Below the pieces are notes generated by a model, which saw nothing but the letters and a program-made list of their open reading frames with translations, made no database searches and had not been told where the DNA came from. From Aureimonas sp. SA4125 (lineage in GTDB: Bacteria > Pseudomonadota > Alphaproteobacteria > Rhizobiales > Rhizobiaceae), in NCBI RefSeq assembly GCF_019973775.1, contig NZ_AP025032.1, forward strand, positions 248,001 to 312,000: a DNA stretch of 64,000 bases. Reading direction: 5' to 3'. This document shows, one piece after another, positions 1 through 11,303 of the stretch (position 1 is its first letter; each line of letters begins with the position of its first letter). The position numbers were made by a program, and so were the translations under genes.

Positions 1-512
1 CCGACGGATTTCTGCTGGCGGGCGGGGGGAGGGGGCGGCAATACCGCCGACTTGTCGAGGAAGACCTGCCGGGCACGGCCGGAATGCGGCCAGTACTCGA
101 TCCGCCTTCCCTTGTCGCCGCCGACATCGCCCCGCGCTTCCTGGATGCCTTCGTTGCGCAGGAAGTTCCGCGCGAAGGCAGCGTTCTTCGCGCCGATATC
201 GGAGAGGCCCTGGACGGTGCGTGCGCCTCCAAAGAGCTTCGCCTCGATCCGCTCGCGGCGGGCGCCGTTCTTCAAGAGACCGTTGATCAGAAGCTCCATC
301 AGATAGAGCCCGTAGCTCTCGGCCCGGCTTTGTCCTTCGCCGCCGCCGGGCAGCAGGAAGTGGTTCATGCCGCCGACCCCCGCGACAGGGTCGCGCATGC
401 AGGCGGCGACACAGGAGCCGAGGAGGGTGGTCAGGACGAGATCCTCGCCCGTGCCCCACTTGGCTTCGCCCTGGATGATGTTGAGGCGCCGACGCGCGAT
501 CGTTTCGCTCAT
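1..512 (-). CDS. cheD: Chemoreceptor glutamine deamidase CheD (3' end outside window)
   Basis: CheD deamidates glutamines in methyl-accepting chemotaxis proteins and links receptor modification to CheY/CheC-type control. About 170 codons are visible from the ATG at 512, with no stop before the window edge, so the C-terminus is missing. The family core is present: LLGSCVAAC with the catalytic cysteine near residue 33, and [11 protein letters not shown] with the catalytic histidine about 18 residues later. A proline run (PPPPP) follows the conserved region near the window edge. It starts 2 bp after the cheY stop, so it is the distal gene of the chemotaxis operon, the usual rhizobial position. 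Confidence 0.93.
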   Translation of the reverse strand, partial: MSETIARRRLNIIQGEAKWGTGEDLVLTTLLGSCVAACMRDPVAGVGGMNHFLLPGGGEGQSRAESYGLYLMELLINGLLKNGARRERIEAKLFGGARTVQGLSDIGAKNAAFARNFLRNEGIQEARGDVGGDKGRRIEYWPHSGRARQVFLDKSAVLPPPPPARQQKSV

Positions 513-514
513 GA

Positions 515-904
515 CTATTGCAGCTTTCCGACGACGGCTTCGATGGTCTTTTGCAGGACCGGGACGGAGACGGGTTTGACGAGGAAGTTGTTGACGCCGA
601 GGGCGGCGGCTTTCTGGACCAGCTCGCGGTCGCCGCGGCCGGTGAGGATGATGAAGGGGGTCTTCTTGGTCGGCGGATAGGAGCGCACCGCCTTCAGGAG
701 CTGCAGCCCGTCGAGCTTGGGCATGTTGAAGTCGGAGATGATGATGTGGCTCGGCGCGCTCATCAGCATTTTCAACGCCTCCTCGCCGTCGACGGCCATC
801 GTGATCTGCGAAATCCCCAGCTGGTCGAGCGCATCGCGGATCAGCATCCGACTCGTGCGCTGATCGTCGACGATCAGGACTTTCAGTTGCGACTTGAAGG
901 CCAT
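515..904 (-). CDS. cheY: Single-domain response regulator CheY (second cheY of the operon)
   Basis: A 129-residue receiver domain with no output domain, expected to take phosphate from CheA and act on the flagellar motor or as a phosphate sink. The acidic pair D13-D14, phosphoacceptor D58 in SDFNMP, T88 in ILTGRGD and K110 in LVKPVS are all present. I start at the ATG at 904 rather than 54 bases upstream because an AAGGAACGAAGG ribosome-binding site precedes it and the upstream residues do not resemble the family. It lies between cheB and cheD as in Agrobacterium and Sinorhizobium che operons, where two CheY proteins divide motor binding and phosphate-sink roles. Which does which here cannot be told from sequence. 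Confidence 0.95.
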   Translation of the reverse strand: MAFKSQLKVLIVDDQRTSRMLIRDALDQLGISQITMAVDGEEALKMLMSAPSHIIISDFNMPKLDGLQLLKAVRSYPPTKKTPFIILTGRGDRELVQKAAALGVNNFLVKPVSVPVLQKTIEAVVGKLQ

Positions 905-1263
905 ACCTTCGTTCCTTCTCATATTCTCGAAGACCGGTTGCAGAGAGCAACCGGCCATATGCGGGGGTGCGCCAGTTCGCGGCGGACAGCGCTCACAGCC
1001 TCCCGTGACGTAATGGACCTGCCTTGCCCTCGCTGCTCGAAGGCGGCTGGCTTAACTAATCCGCGCTATTCAACACGAACTGGATTAACAAAATGTCTGC
1101 CATCGGCCTGGGAATTTTGCTATTACAGTATGTCGACAGTGGATCTGGCGTCAGCTGTAGAATACTAGTTTGTTCTAGTGAGAAATGAGCAGTGCAGATT
1201 CAGTCTTCTTGCAAAGACCACGTTCGGTTATCCGGTGGTGGCGCGGATGGGCACGGCCTGACG
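905..1263. other. 359-bp non-coding gap between cheB and the second cheY
   Basis: No convincing gene. The part near 1050-1190 is clearly AT-richer than its surroundings and holds inverted repeats (TAATCC/GGATTA and the CTAG palindrome listed separately). Gaps elsewhere in this operon are mostly under 120 bp, so this may hold an internal promoter for cheY-cheD or a terminator after cheB. Confidence 0.5.
1164..1179. promoter_or_regulatory. Inverted repeat ACTAG-N6-CTAGT downstream of cheB
   Basis: Perfect 5-bp arms around a 6-bp AT-rich spacer, 85 bp downstream of the cheB stop in an AT-rich patch. It could be a weak hairpin or a protein site. No function is assigned. Confidence 0.3.
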
Positions 1264-2289
1264 TCATGAAAAAATTTCGCGGGTGATGCCGTGGATCGGC
1301 ACGCGCCGTTCCGCGCCGCCGAGTTCGTAGGCGACGCGCGGCATTCCGTAGACGAGGGAGGTCGCCTCGTCCTGGGCCATGGTCCTCGCGCCCTTCTCCC
1401 GCATTTCCAAGAGGCCCTGTGCCCCGTCCCGCCCCATGCCGGTGAGGATGGCGCCGGTCATGCGACCCGTGAAGTTCTGGGCAAGCGAGGAGAACAGCAT
1501 GTCGACCGATGGTCGGTGGCCGTTGACCGGATCTTCCTGCGTGAGCTTCAGCCGCAGGCCTGCCTTGGTCGCGAGCGACATGTGCTGGGCGCCGGGCGCG
1601 ATGTAGACCGTGCCGCGCTGGATCTCGACGCCGTTCTGGCCCTCGACCACCCTTGCCTTGCAGATCTTGTTGAGCCGCGCCGAGAACGACGACGTGAAGG
1701 CCGCGGGCAGATGCTGGACGATGAGGGTCGGCGGACAATCGGCGGGAAAGTCCGACAGGACCGTCATCAGCGCCTCGACGCCACCGGTGGAAGAGCCGAT
1801 GCCGATGACGTCTGGCCAATTCGCGTTGCGAACGAGCGCCGCGCCGTTCGCCGTGGGCTGGGCCACTGCCGTCTGGCGCCGTCCGGATGCCATTCCGGCC
1901 TTGGCCTTGGCGGCTTCCTTGACCAGAGCGGGCAGGTGGTCAAGCGTATTGCCGGTGAGGCCACCCGGCTTGGAGACGCAGTCGAAGGCACCGGTCTCCA
2001 GCGCCTGCAGTGTCGCCGCGGCACCGGGCTGGGTGAGATTCGAGACCATGATCACCGGTGTCGGACGCAACCGCATGATCTTTTCGAGGAAGTCGAGGCC
2101 GTTCATGTTCGGCATCTCGATGTCGAGCGTGACGACGTCCGGGTCGAGTTCCTTCATCATGTCGCGCGCTTCCAGCGGATTGGCCGCCTCACCGACCACG
2201 TCGATGGCCGGGTCTCCCGACAGCGCGTGCTTCAGGAGCGCCCGCATGGTGCGCGAATCGTCGACGATGAGAACCCGCACCGGGCTCAT
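1264..2289 (-). CDS. cheB: Protein-glutamate methylesterase/glutamine deamidase CheB
   Basis: CheB removes methyl groups from chemoreceptors for adaptation and is activated by CheA phosphorylation. The 341 residues contain an N-terminal receiver domain (phosphoacceptor D56 in LDIEMPNMNGL), a linker around 125-155, and a C-terminal esterase domain with the catalytic triad at GSSTGG (serine near 166), QHLP (H193) and GMGRDGAQG (D288). Length and architecture are standard. Its start overlaps the cheR stop by 4 bp (ATGA), so translation is probably coupled. Confidence 0.97.
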   Translation of the reverse strand: MSPVRVLIVDDSRTMRALLKHALSGDPAIDVVGEAANPLEARDMMKELDPDVVTLDIEMPNMNGLDFLEKIMRLRPTPVIMVSNLTQPGAAATLQALETGAFDCVSKPGGLTGNTLDHLPALVKEAAKAKAGMASGRRQTAVAQPTANGAALVRNANWPDVIGIGSSTGGVEALMTVLSDFPADCPPTLIVQHLPAAFTSSFSARLNKICKARVVEGQNGVEIQRGTVYIAPGAQHMSLATKAGLRLKLTQEDPVNGHRPSVDMLFSSLAQNFTGRMTGAILTGMGRDGAQGLLEMREKGARTMAQDEATSLVYGMPRVAYELGGAERRVPIHGITREIFS

Positions 2290-3179
2290 TTCACCTCCCC
2301 CTCGAGGCGGCGATAGGCCGTCGTTCCCTCATAGGCGAGATATTGCGTGGCCGGGCCGGTCAGGCGTTCCGAATGACCCATGTAGAACCAGCCGCCGGGC
2401 TCGAGATAGCGGCAGTAGCGGTGCCAGATCTTCTCGCGCGTCGGCTGGTCGAAGTAGATCGTGACGTTGCGACAGAAAAGCGCCTGGAAGGTTCCCTGCA
2501 TCGGCCAGTCGCCGATGAGGTTCAATTCGCGGAACGAGATCAGGTCGCGCATCGCGTCGGACACCTCGAAGGCGTCGCCGCCCTTGCCGCCCGGCGGCTT
2601 GAACCAGCGCTGCTTCAGGGCCTTCGGAACCGCTTCGAGTGTCGCCTCGTCGTAGACACCCGCACGGCCGAAGGCGATGACGTTCGGGTCGATGTCCGTT
2701 GCCAGGATCTTGATGTCGTGGTTCGGCGCGTCGGGCATCATCGACAGGAGCGTCAGCGCGATCGAATAGGGCTCGTGGCCGTTCGAGCAGCCGGCCGACC
2801 AGATCCGCACCCGCCCACCCTTCTTGGCGTCGGCGAGAAGCTGCGGCAACAGAACGGTCTTCAGATGCTCGAAATGGTGGTTTTCCCGGAAGAAATGCGT
2901 GACGTTGGTCGTCAGCGCGGCAAGCATGCTCATCCGCTCGCTGGCGCCCGCAGCGCCCTCGATGTGCGCGCAATACTCCTTGAAGCTTGCAAGGCCGAGT
3001 GCCCGAAGCCGCTTGGCCAGCCTCGAATAGACGAGATTGCTCTTTGACGGCGACAGGAGGATGCCGGAATCCGAGTGGAGGATCCTGGCGATCGTCGTGA
3101 AGTCGGAATCCGTCAGAAGGAATTCACCCGATCCGGTTCGGCCCTCTGCCTCGCGCTTGTCGGATTCGGGTCGTGCCAT
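2286..3179 (-). CDS. cheR: Chemotaxis protein methyltransferase CheR
   Basis: CheR methylates receptor glutamates using S-adenosylmethionine. In the 297 residues the all-alpha N-terminal domain carries the TNVTHFFRE motif (91-99), and the methyltransferase domain carries the SAM-binding WSAGCSNGHEPYSIA motif (127-141), with CRNVTIYFD further on. The first 20 residues are polar and probably disordered. The upstream receptor gene of this operon ends in SWEEF, the type of C-terminal pentapeptide that docks CheR. Followed directly by cheB with a 4-bp overlap. Confidence 0.97.
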   Translation of the reverse strand: MARPESDKREAEGRTGSGEFLLTDSDFTTIARILHSDSGILLSPSKSNLVYSRLAKRLRALGLASFKEYCAHIEGAAGASERMSMLAALTTNVTHFFRENHHFEHLKTVLLPQLLADAKKGGRVRIWSAGCSNGHEPYSIALTLLSMMPDAPNHDIKILATDIDPNVIAFGRAGVYDEATLEAVPKALKQRWFKPPGGKGGDAFEVSDAMRDLISFRELNLIGDWPMQGTFQALFCRNVTIYFDQPTREKIWHRYCRYLEPGGWFYMGHSERLTGPATQYLAYEGTTAYRRLEGEVK

Positions 3180-3262
3180 GGGAGTCGTGCCTTCTGTATC
3201 GCGGTTGCGTCATCCGGCAGGCGGGCTGCCGGACGGTCTGGGTACGCGGAACGAGCGGTGGA

Positions 3263-3727
3263 TCAGGCCGCCATGTCGGTCTGCGGCAGGACGAAGTCGA
3301 CGGCGATCATCGAGATCATCCGCCCCTCGAAGGCCATGACGCCGCGCACGAAGGTGCGCGCGAGTTCCGAGGCGATATCCGGTGTCGGCTGCAGCAGGTC
3401 GTCGGTGACCGTCAGAATGTCCGAGACGGCGTCAACGAGGAGGCCGACGAGCTGGCGATCGATGCGTACCACGATGACGACCGAGCGGGCCGTTGGCTGC
3501 GTTGGGCCGAAGCCTAGCCGGGCGGCGAGATCCACGATCGGCAGCACGGTGCCGCGAAGGTTGATTACGCCGACGACGAAGTTCGGCGCGTGCGGCAGCG
3601 GCGTCGCTGCAGCGAAGCCGCGGATTTCGCGCACGGCGATGATATCGACGCAGAATTCCTGCTCGCCGATCCGGAACGCGATCAGTTCGCGCATGCCGGC
3701 TTTCTCGTTGTCTTTGATATCGTTCAT
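3263..3727 (-). CDS. cheW: Chemotaxis coupling protein CheW
   Basis: CheW couples receptors to the CheA kinase in the array at the membrane. The 154 residues form one CheW domain: RELIAFRIGEQEFCVDI near the N-terminus, VREIRG, PNFVVGVINLRGTVLPIVDL, and a closing domain with VDAVSDIL. It begins 5 bp after the cheA stop, so the two are co-transcribed. Some rhizobial che operons keep cheW elsewhere, but here it is in the operon between cheA and cheR. Confidence 0.96.
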   Translation of the reverse strand: MNDIKDNEKAGMRELIAFRIGEQEFCVDIIAVREIRGFAAATPLPHAPNFVVGVINLRGTVLPIVDLAARLGFGPTQPTARSVVIVVRIDRQLVGLLVDAVSDILTVTDDLLQPTPDIASELARTFVRGVMAFEGRMISMIAVDFVLPQTDMAA

Positions 3728-3732
3728 GACAG

Positions 3733-6033
3733 TTACTCCGCTGCCTGCAGGCTGTTGCCGAAATGGCTTTGTTCAAAGCGCGACGTGGCGGTCACGGCGT
3801 CGACGTCGAGGATGAGGGCGACCCGGCCGTCGCCCATGATGGTGGCCGCGGCCACGCCTTCGACGCGGCCGTAGTTCGCCTCGAGGCTCTTGATCACCAC
3901 CTGGCGCTGGCCCTGGATGGCGTCGACGAGCAACGCCGAACGGCTGCCGTTTTCCGCCTCGACGAGGATCGCCACGCCCTTCATGGCGTCGGTCTGCTCG
4001 TGCCGGTAGCCGAGATGGGCCGCGACGTCGATGAGCGGCAGGAAGCTGTCGCGAACCTTGATCAGCCGCTCGTCGCTGCCGAAGCCACGCACTTCGCTCG
4101 CCTTCGGCTTCAGCGTCTCGATGATCGCCGTCAGCGGCACGACGAGGGTCTGCGTGCCGGCGGTGACGATCATGCCGTCGAGCACGGCCAGCGTCAGCGG
4201 CAGGCTCATGGTGAAGATCGAGCCTTCGCCGGGCTTGGAGGCGATGGAGACGCGGCCGCCGAGGGCCTGGATCGAGCGCTTGACCACGTCCATGCCGACG
4301 CCGCGGCCGGAGAGCTCGGAGACGACCTCCTTGGTCGAGAAGCCGGGCAGGAAGATCAGGTTGTCGGTCTCTTCGTCGGTGAGAGCCGCATCCGGGGCGA
4401 TCAGTCCATTCTTGATGGCGATGTTGCGCACCACCGGGCGATTGATGCCGGCGCCGTCGTCCGAGATCTCGATGACGATGCGGCCGGAACGGTGCATGGC
4501 GGCGACGCGCACGGTGCCTTCCTCGGGCTTGCCCGCGGCACGCCGCACGTCCGGCGTCTCGACGCCGTGGTCGATGGCGTTGCGGATCATGTGCGTCAGC
4601 GGATCGGACAGCCGTTCGATGACGGTCTTGTCGACCTCGGTGCCTTCGCCCTCGGTGACGAGCCGCACCGACTTCTTCGTCGCGTCGGCGACCTCGCGCA
4701 CCAGCCGCGGGAGGCGCTGGAAGACCGACTTCACCGGCTGCGCGCGGATCGCCATGACGCTGTCCTGGATCTCGCGGGTCAGCTGCTCCAGTTCGTCGAG
4801 GCCGACGGCGACGTCGGTGGCGCGGGTGAGGCCGGCCTGGGTCGCGCGCTGCGACAGCATGACCTGGTGGATGACGAGCTCGCCGACGAGGTCGATCAGC
4901 TTGTCGACACGCTCGAGGTCGACGCGGATGGTCGCGCCGGCCTGGGCGACGGGATCGGCGCTGGGAGCGGCAGCCGCGGCGGCGGGCTTGGGTGCCGCGG
5001 CCTTGGCCGGCACGGCCGGCTCGGCGGCTTGCTTCGCCGGCGCCGATGGCGACTTCTCGGTGACCGCCGGCTTGGCCGCGGCTTCGGCGGACGGAGGCGG
5101 CGCGGCCACGGGCATGGCGTCGGCCGGCTCGTCCGACAGGCCGGACTGCATGCGGGCCAGCAGTGCCGCGATCTCGGGATCGACACTTTCCTCCTCGGAT
5201 TCCCCGGCGACGGCTTCGCCGCCGAGTGGCTCGATCGTCAGCTCGCAGTCGAAGGAAGCGAACTCGAAGATCTCGCGGATCGCGTCCTCGATCGGCGCCT
5301 CTGTGGCGACCTCGATGCTCCAGACCAGAAATGCGCCTTCCGGATCGAGATCGCCGAGGAGGGGGGTCTGCGAGGTATCGCAGAGGACCTGTCCGCCGCC
5401 GAGCGCCAGCACTTCGCGAATGAGGCGGGCGCTCTCATTGGCCTTGGCGTACATGTCGGGCTTCGGCTTGAAGGTGACGCGATAGCCGACCTGGGGCGCG
5501 AAGAATTCGTCGAGCTCGACGGCGACCGGGATGAAGTCGAGACCGTCCATTCCATCGCCGAACATGCCGGAGAAGGCGTCCTCCTCCTCGGCTTCCTCTT
5601 CCGCCACGTCTGCCGATGCGGCGACGGGAGCGGCCTTGCCACCCTTGGAGGCCGGGATGAGCGCCCGCAGTTCGTCGACGAGGACCTTGCTGCGCGCGGC
5701 ATCGACTTCGCCGCCGTCGCGAGCGACCGTGATCAGATCGGCGAGGACGTCGGCCGAGCGGAGCATGATCCGGATGACATCGGGCGTCGCCTCGAGCCGG
5801 TTCGACCGGACCTCGTCGAGGGTCGTCTCGAAGATGTGGGCGAAATGCACGAGATCGTTGAGGTTGAAGGCGCCGGCGCCGCCCTTCACGGAGTGCACGG
5901 CCCGGAAGACGGCGTTCACCGTATCGGAATCGGCCTCGCCGTTCTCCATCGCCAGGAGACCGCTCTCCAGTTCACCCAGCTGTTCGACGCATTCCTCGAA
6001 GAATGTCGCCCTGATCTCTGCCATCGCGTCCAT
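3733..6033 (-). CDS. cheA: Chemotaxis histidine kinase CheA
   Basis: CheA autophosphorylates in response to receptors and passes phosphate to CheY and CheB. In the 766 residues the P1 Hpt domain has H47 in RAVHSVKGGAGAF. A region around 140-290 is in the P2 position. An Ala/Pro-rich linker covers about 305-365, followed by the dimerisation helices (VDKLIDLVGELV). The ATPase domain has its N-box at LTHMIRNAIDHGVE and a GRGVGMDVV glycine box, and a CheW-like P5 domain ends the protein. It lies between cheY and cheW. The long low-complexity linker is common in alphaproteobacterial CheA. Confidence 0.97.
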   Translation of the reverse strand: MDAMAEIRATFFEECVEQLGELESGLLAMENGEADSDTVNAVFRAVHSVKGGAGAFNLNDLVHFAHIFETTLDEVRSNRLEATPDVIRIMLRSADVLADLITVARDGGEVDAARSKVLVDELRALIPASKGGKAAPVAASADVAEEEAEEEDAFSGMFGDGMDGLDFIPVAVELDEFFAPQVGYRVTFKPKPDMYAKANESARLIREVLALGGGQVLCDTSQTPLLGDLDPEGAFLVWSIEVATEAPIEDAIREIFEFASFDCELTIEPLGGEAVAGESEEESVDPEIAALLARMQSGLSDEPADAMPVAAPPPSAEAAAKPAVTEKSPSAPAKQAAEPAVPAKAAAPKPAAAAAAPSADPVAQAGATIRVDLERVDKLIDLVGELVIHQVMLSQRATQAGLTRATDVAVGLDELEQLTREIQDSVMAIRAQPVKSVFQRLPRLVREVADATKKSVRLVTEGEGTEVDKTVIERLSDPLTHMIRNAIDHGVETPDVRRAAGKPEEGTVRVAAMHRSGRIVIEISDDGAGINRPVVRNIAIKNGLIAPDAALTDEETDNLIFLPGFSTKEVVSELSGRGVGMDVVKRSIQALGGRVSIASKPGEGSIFTMSLPLTLAVLDGMIVTAGTQTLVVPLTAIIETLKPKASEVRGFGSDERLIKVRDSFLPLIDVAAHLGYRHEQTDAMKGVAILVEAENGSRSALLVDAIQGQRQVVIKSLEANYGRVEGVAAATIMGDGRVALILDVDAVTATSRFEQSHFGNSLQAAE

Positions 6034-6149
6034 CGAAATCTCCTTGTCACTCTGGCGGCGGCGTTTCAGCGCGGCGCCTTCGGGCTTCTCGCCCGGCAGT
6101 TGTGCCGGGGAGCGCCCATTCTCTGTTCATTCGACGGCGACGACGGGTG

Positions 6150-6518
6150 TCAGGCGGCGACGCGCTTGATGGCGTCGACGAGCTTGACGGGGTCGAATGG
6201 CTTGACGATCCAGCCAGTGGCGCCTGCGCCGCGGGCTCTTGCCTTCTTCTCCGGGTCGCTCTCGGTGGAGAGGACGAGGATGGGGATGACGCGGCGGTTC
6301 ACGTCGCTGCGCACTTCCTCGATGAACTGCAGGCCGTCCATGCGGGGCATGTTGACGTCGGTGATGATGACGTCGGGATAGGCCATGCCTTCGAGGACTT
6401 CGAGGCCATGCACGCCGTCCTCGGCCTGGACGACGATGAAGCCGGAATCCTGCAGCGCACGGCGCAGCATCTCGCGCATGGTGCGCGAGTCGTCGACGGT
6501 GAGAATGGTCTTGGTCAT
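6150..6518 (-). CDS. cheY: Single-domain response regulator CheY (first cheY of the operon)
   Basis: A 122-residue receiver domain: acidic pair D9-D10, phosphoacceptor D54 in ITDVNMPRMDGL, S84/T85 in VLSTESD and K106 in IVKPFDP. The MTKTILTVDDSRTMR opening is typical of chemotaxis CheY. I start at 6518, where the ATG overlaps the stop of the upstream STAS gene by 4 bp (ATGA), rather than at an in-frame start 49 codons upstream. Together with the second cheY this gives the two-CheY arrangement known in rhizobia. Confidence 0.96.
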   Translation of the reverse strand: MTKTILTVDDSRTMREMLRRALQDSGFIVVQAEDGVHGLEVLEGMAYPDVIITDVNMPRMDGLQFIEEVRSDVNRRVIPILVLSTESDPEKKARARGAGATGWIVKPFDPVKLVDAIKRVAA

Positions 6519-6810
6519 AGGGTGATCTCTTTCTCGATCAGGCTGTCGACGGAAAGGCCGAGGAGCTTGAGGCCGCTTTCGAAGCCGTCGGAGGGCTGGA
6601 TGATGGAGAGCGGCGTCAGGTCCGCCTTCCAGGTGACGACGGCCGAGAGAAGGACCTGCAGGCATTGCCCGCCCAAGCGCTCGACCTTGGAGGCGTCGAT
6701 GGCGATGGCCTCGCCGCGGGCGGCCAGAAAGCGCTCGGCGAGCGGCGCCGCCGCCGTCAGGTCGAGATGGGCCGGAAGGTCGATGACCAGGGCGTCCGTG
6801 GCGTCGTTCA

Positions 6811-6811
<1 letters not shown>
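6515..6811 (-). CDS. STAS-domain protein in the chemotaxis operon
   Basis: A 98-residue protein with the STAS (anti-anti-sigma-like) fold pattern: an early hydrophobic strand (ALVIDLPAHLDL), AIAIDASKVERLGGQCLQVL in the centre and a C-terminal GFESGLKLLGL helix. The usual phosphorylatable Ser/Thr in the D-(S/T)-V-G motif appears here as DASKVERLGG, so serine is displaced and classic SpoIIAA-type phosphorylation is uncertain. It is translationally coupled on both sides: TGATG with the receptor gene upstream and ATGA with cheY downstream. The same position in the Agrobacterium che operon is held by a small orf2. The role is unknown, but the coupling argues for a chemotaxis function. Confidence 0.8.
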
Positions 6812-9220
<2,409 letters not shown>

Positions 9221-11134
9221 TCAGCCGGGCTGCTGCCGTTCGTGGTCGATCACGGCCAGGAAGGCCTCGCCATAACGTTCGAGCTTGGCCTGGCCGATGC
9301 CGGGAAGGGCGATCATCGCCTCGAGGCTGCCGGGCGGTGTCAGCGACATGGCCCGGAGCGTGGCGTCCTGGAAGACGACATAGGGCGGCACGCCCTGCTC
9401 CTTGGCGATGCGCAGGCGCTCGGCCCTGAGCGCCTGGAACAGGCGCTGCGCGCCCTCCGGCATGTCGGCGGCGGCCGGCGAGGCGAAGCCCGACCGCCGC
9501 GTCTCGGTCGCCTTGCGCGGCCGATCCTTGCGCAAGGTGATCTGGCGCTCGCCGCGAAACACCGCGCGCGCGCCCTCACCGAGCTTCAGGGCGCCGTGCG
9601 CGGCGTGGTCGACGACGAGGAGACCGCTCGCCGTCAGCTGCCGCAGGATCGATTGCCAGACCTTGGCGTCGATGTCCTTGCCGGCGCCGAACACCGCCGG
9701 GCTTTCATGGCCGAAGCGCTGCACCTTTTCCGTCACCTTGCCGGTGAGGACGTCGACGACATGTCCGGCGCCGAAACGCTCGCCGGTGCGATAGACCGCA
9801 GCCATCGCCTTCACCGCCGCATCGGTGCCGTCGAAGGTCTCGACCGGCGAGCGGCAGGTGTCGCAATTGCCGCAGGCATGGTCGTAGGCCTCGCCGAAAT
9901 AGGCAAGCAGCGCCCGGCGCCGGCAGTCCACCGTCTCGCAGAGGCCGAGGAGGGCGGTCAGCTTGCCGCGCTCGACGCGCTTGATCTCCTCCGGCGCCTG
10001 GCCGTCGTCGATCATCCGTCGCCGCTGCACCACGTCGCCCATGCCGTAGCTCATCCAGGCGGCGGCCGGCTGGCCGTCGCGGCCGGCGCGGCCCGTCTCC
10101 TGGTAGTAGGCTTCGATCGAGGAGGGCAGGTCGAGATGGGCGACATAGCGCACGTCCGGCTTGTCGATGCCCATGCCGAAAGCCACCGTCGCGACCAGGC
10201 AGAGATTGTCCTCCTTCAGGAAAGCGTCCTGGTGGGCGGCCCGCCGGCCGGCATCCATGCCGGCATGATAGGGCAGAGCGCGGATGCCCTGGGCCGACAG
10301 CCAGGTCGCGGTGTCGTCGACCTTGGCGCGCGACAGGCAATAGACGATGCCGCTGTCGCCCGCGTGCGCGGCGAGGAATTTCAGGAGCTGCTGGCGGGCA
10401 TTGTCGCGCTCGACGATGGAATAGGAGATGTTCGGCCGGTCGAAGCTCGAGGAGAAGACGCGCGCCTCTCCCAGATCCAGCCGCTCGATGATGTCGGCGC
10501 GGGTCATCGGATCGGCGGTGGCGGTCAGGGCGATGCGCGGCACGCCCGGAAACAGCGCGCCGAGGCTGGCGAGCTCGCGGTAGTCCGGCCGGAAGTCGTG
10601 CCCCCACTGGCTGACGCAATGCGCCTCGTCGATGGCGATCAGCGCCACTTTCGCGTCCTGCAGCATGCGGCGGAAGCCGGGCGTCGACGCGCGCTCCGGC
10701 GCGACATAGAGAAGGTCAAGCGTGCCCGCGGCGATCTGGCGGCGGATATCGCTCGCCTCTTCCGGCGCGATCGAGGAGTTCAGCGCCGCGGCCGAGACGC
10801 CCGCCTGGCGCAAAGCCTCGACCTGGTCGCGCATCAAGGCGATCAGCGGCGAGACGATGATCGCGACACCCTGGCGGCAGAGCGCCGGCACCTGGTAGCA
10901 GGCCGACTTGCCCGCGCCCGTCGGAAACAGCACGACGGCATCGCCGCCGGCGGTGACATGGCGGACGACGTCTTCCTGCTGGCCCCGGAAGGACGCATGG
11001 CCGAAGACGTCCCGGAGGACGTCGGAAGGATCCTTCAGCGTGGTCCTGGCTCCTTGCTTCGGAAGGCGCGATCGCCGCCGGCCGTCGAGACTGGGCTTGC
11101 CCGCGGGATAGGGCAATCGAGTTCTGCCCGTCAA
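9221..11134 (-). CDS. recQ: ATP-dependent DNA helicase RecQ
   Basis: A 3'-5' DNA helicase of recombination and replication-fork repair. The 637 residues have a DEAD-type motor with Walker A at PTGAGKS (71-77), DEAH at 169-172 followed by [13 protein letters not shown], and a second RecA domain with [11 protein letters not shown]. The RQC zinc site (Cys near 395-430, including CGNCDTC) and a winged helix follow. A single HRDC domain closes the protein ([11 protein letters not shown] to [17 protein letters not shown]). The first 30 residues are basic and outside the family core, so the real start may be an internal codon near residue 30. It is monocistronic here. Confidence 0.95.
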   Translation of the reverse strand: MTGRTRLPYPAGKPSLDGRRRSRLPKQGARTTLKDPSDVLRDVFGHASFRGQQEDVVRHVTAGGDAVVLFPTGAGKSACYQVPALCRQGVAIIVSPLIALMRDQVEALRQAGVSAAALNSSIAPEEASDIRRQIAAGTLDLLYVAPERASTPGFRRMLQDAKVALIAIDEAHCVSQWGHDFRPDYRELASLGALFPGVPRIALTATADPMTRADIIERLDLGEARVFSSSFDRPNISYSIVERDNARQQLLKFLAAHAGDSGIVYCLSRAKVDDTATWLSAQGIRALPYHAGMDAGRRAAHQDAFLKEDNLCLVATVAFGMGIDKPDVRYVAHLDLPSSIEAYYQETGRAGRDGQPAAAWMSYGMGDVVQRRRMIDDGQAPEEIKRVERGKLTALLGLCETVDCRRRALLAYFGEAYDHACGNCDTCRSPVETFDGTDAAVKAMAAVYRTGERFGAGHVVDVLTGKVTEKVQRFGHESPAVFGAGKDIDAKVWQSILRQLTASGLLVVDHAAHGALKLGEGARAVFRGERQITLRKDRPRKATETRRSGFASPAAADMPEGAQRLFQALRAERLRIAKEQGVPPYVVFQDATLRAMSLTPPGSLEAMIALPGIGQAKLERYGEAFLAVIDHERQQPG

Positions 11135-11246
11135 CGCCTAGGCGCCGCCGACAGGTCACATGCCCGGACACCGGTAGCGCTTCCAGACGCGGAAGGCGTC
11201 ACATTACGGCAACAGTGAGGCTCAGATACCATTGCAGCGCAGAACT

Positions 11247-11261
11247 TGACTCCAATTATCA
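11247..11261 (+). promoter_or_regulatory. Candidate RirA-type iron-responsive operator upstream of the TonB-dependent receptor
   Basis: The sequence fits TGA-N9-TCA, the iron-responsive operator known for the rhizobial Fe-S regulator RirA. It is preceded by TT, giving a TTGACT hexamer like a -35 element, and lies 43 bp upstream of the receptor start. A second site of the same form precedes the siderophore-interacting protein gene (16716-16730), and both are embedded in ACTTGAC with AT-rich flanks. Binding is inferred from the motif and gene context. Confidence 0.6.
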
Positions 11262-11303
11262 TAATAAAACGGCTAGGGATCCATCGATAGTCAGGAGCCT
11301 ACC

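Noticed and set aside
3763..6381. Long plus-strand open frame (872 codons) opposite cheA
   Set aside because: It is the antisense shadow of cheA and cheY in GC-rich DNA, very rich in Asp, Gly, Arg and His, with no domain pattern.
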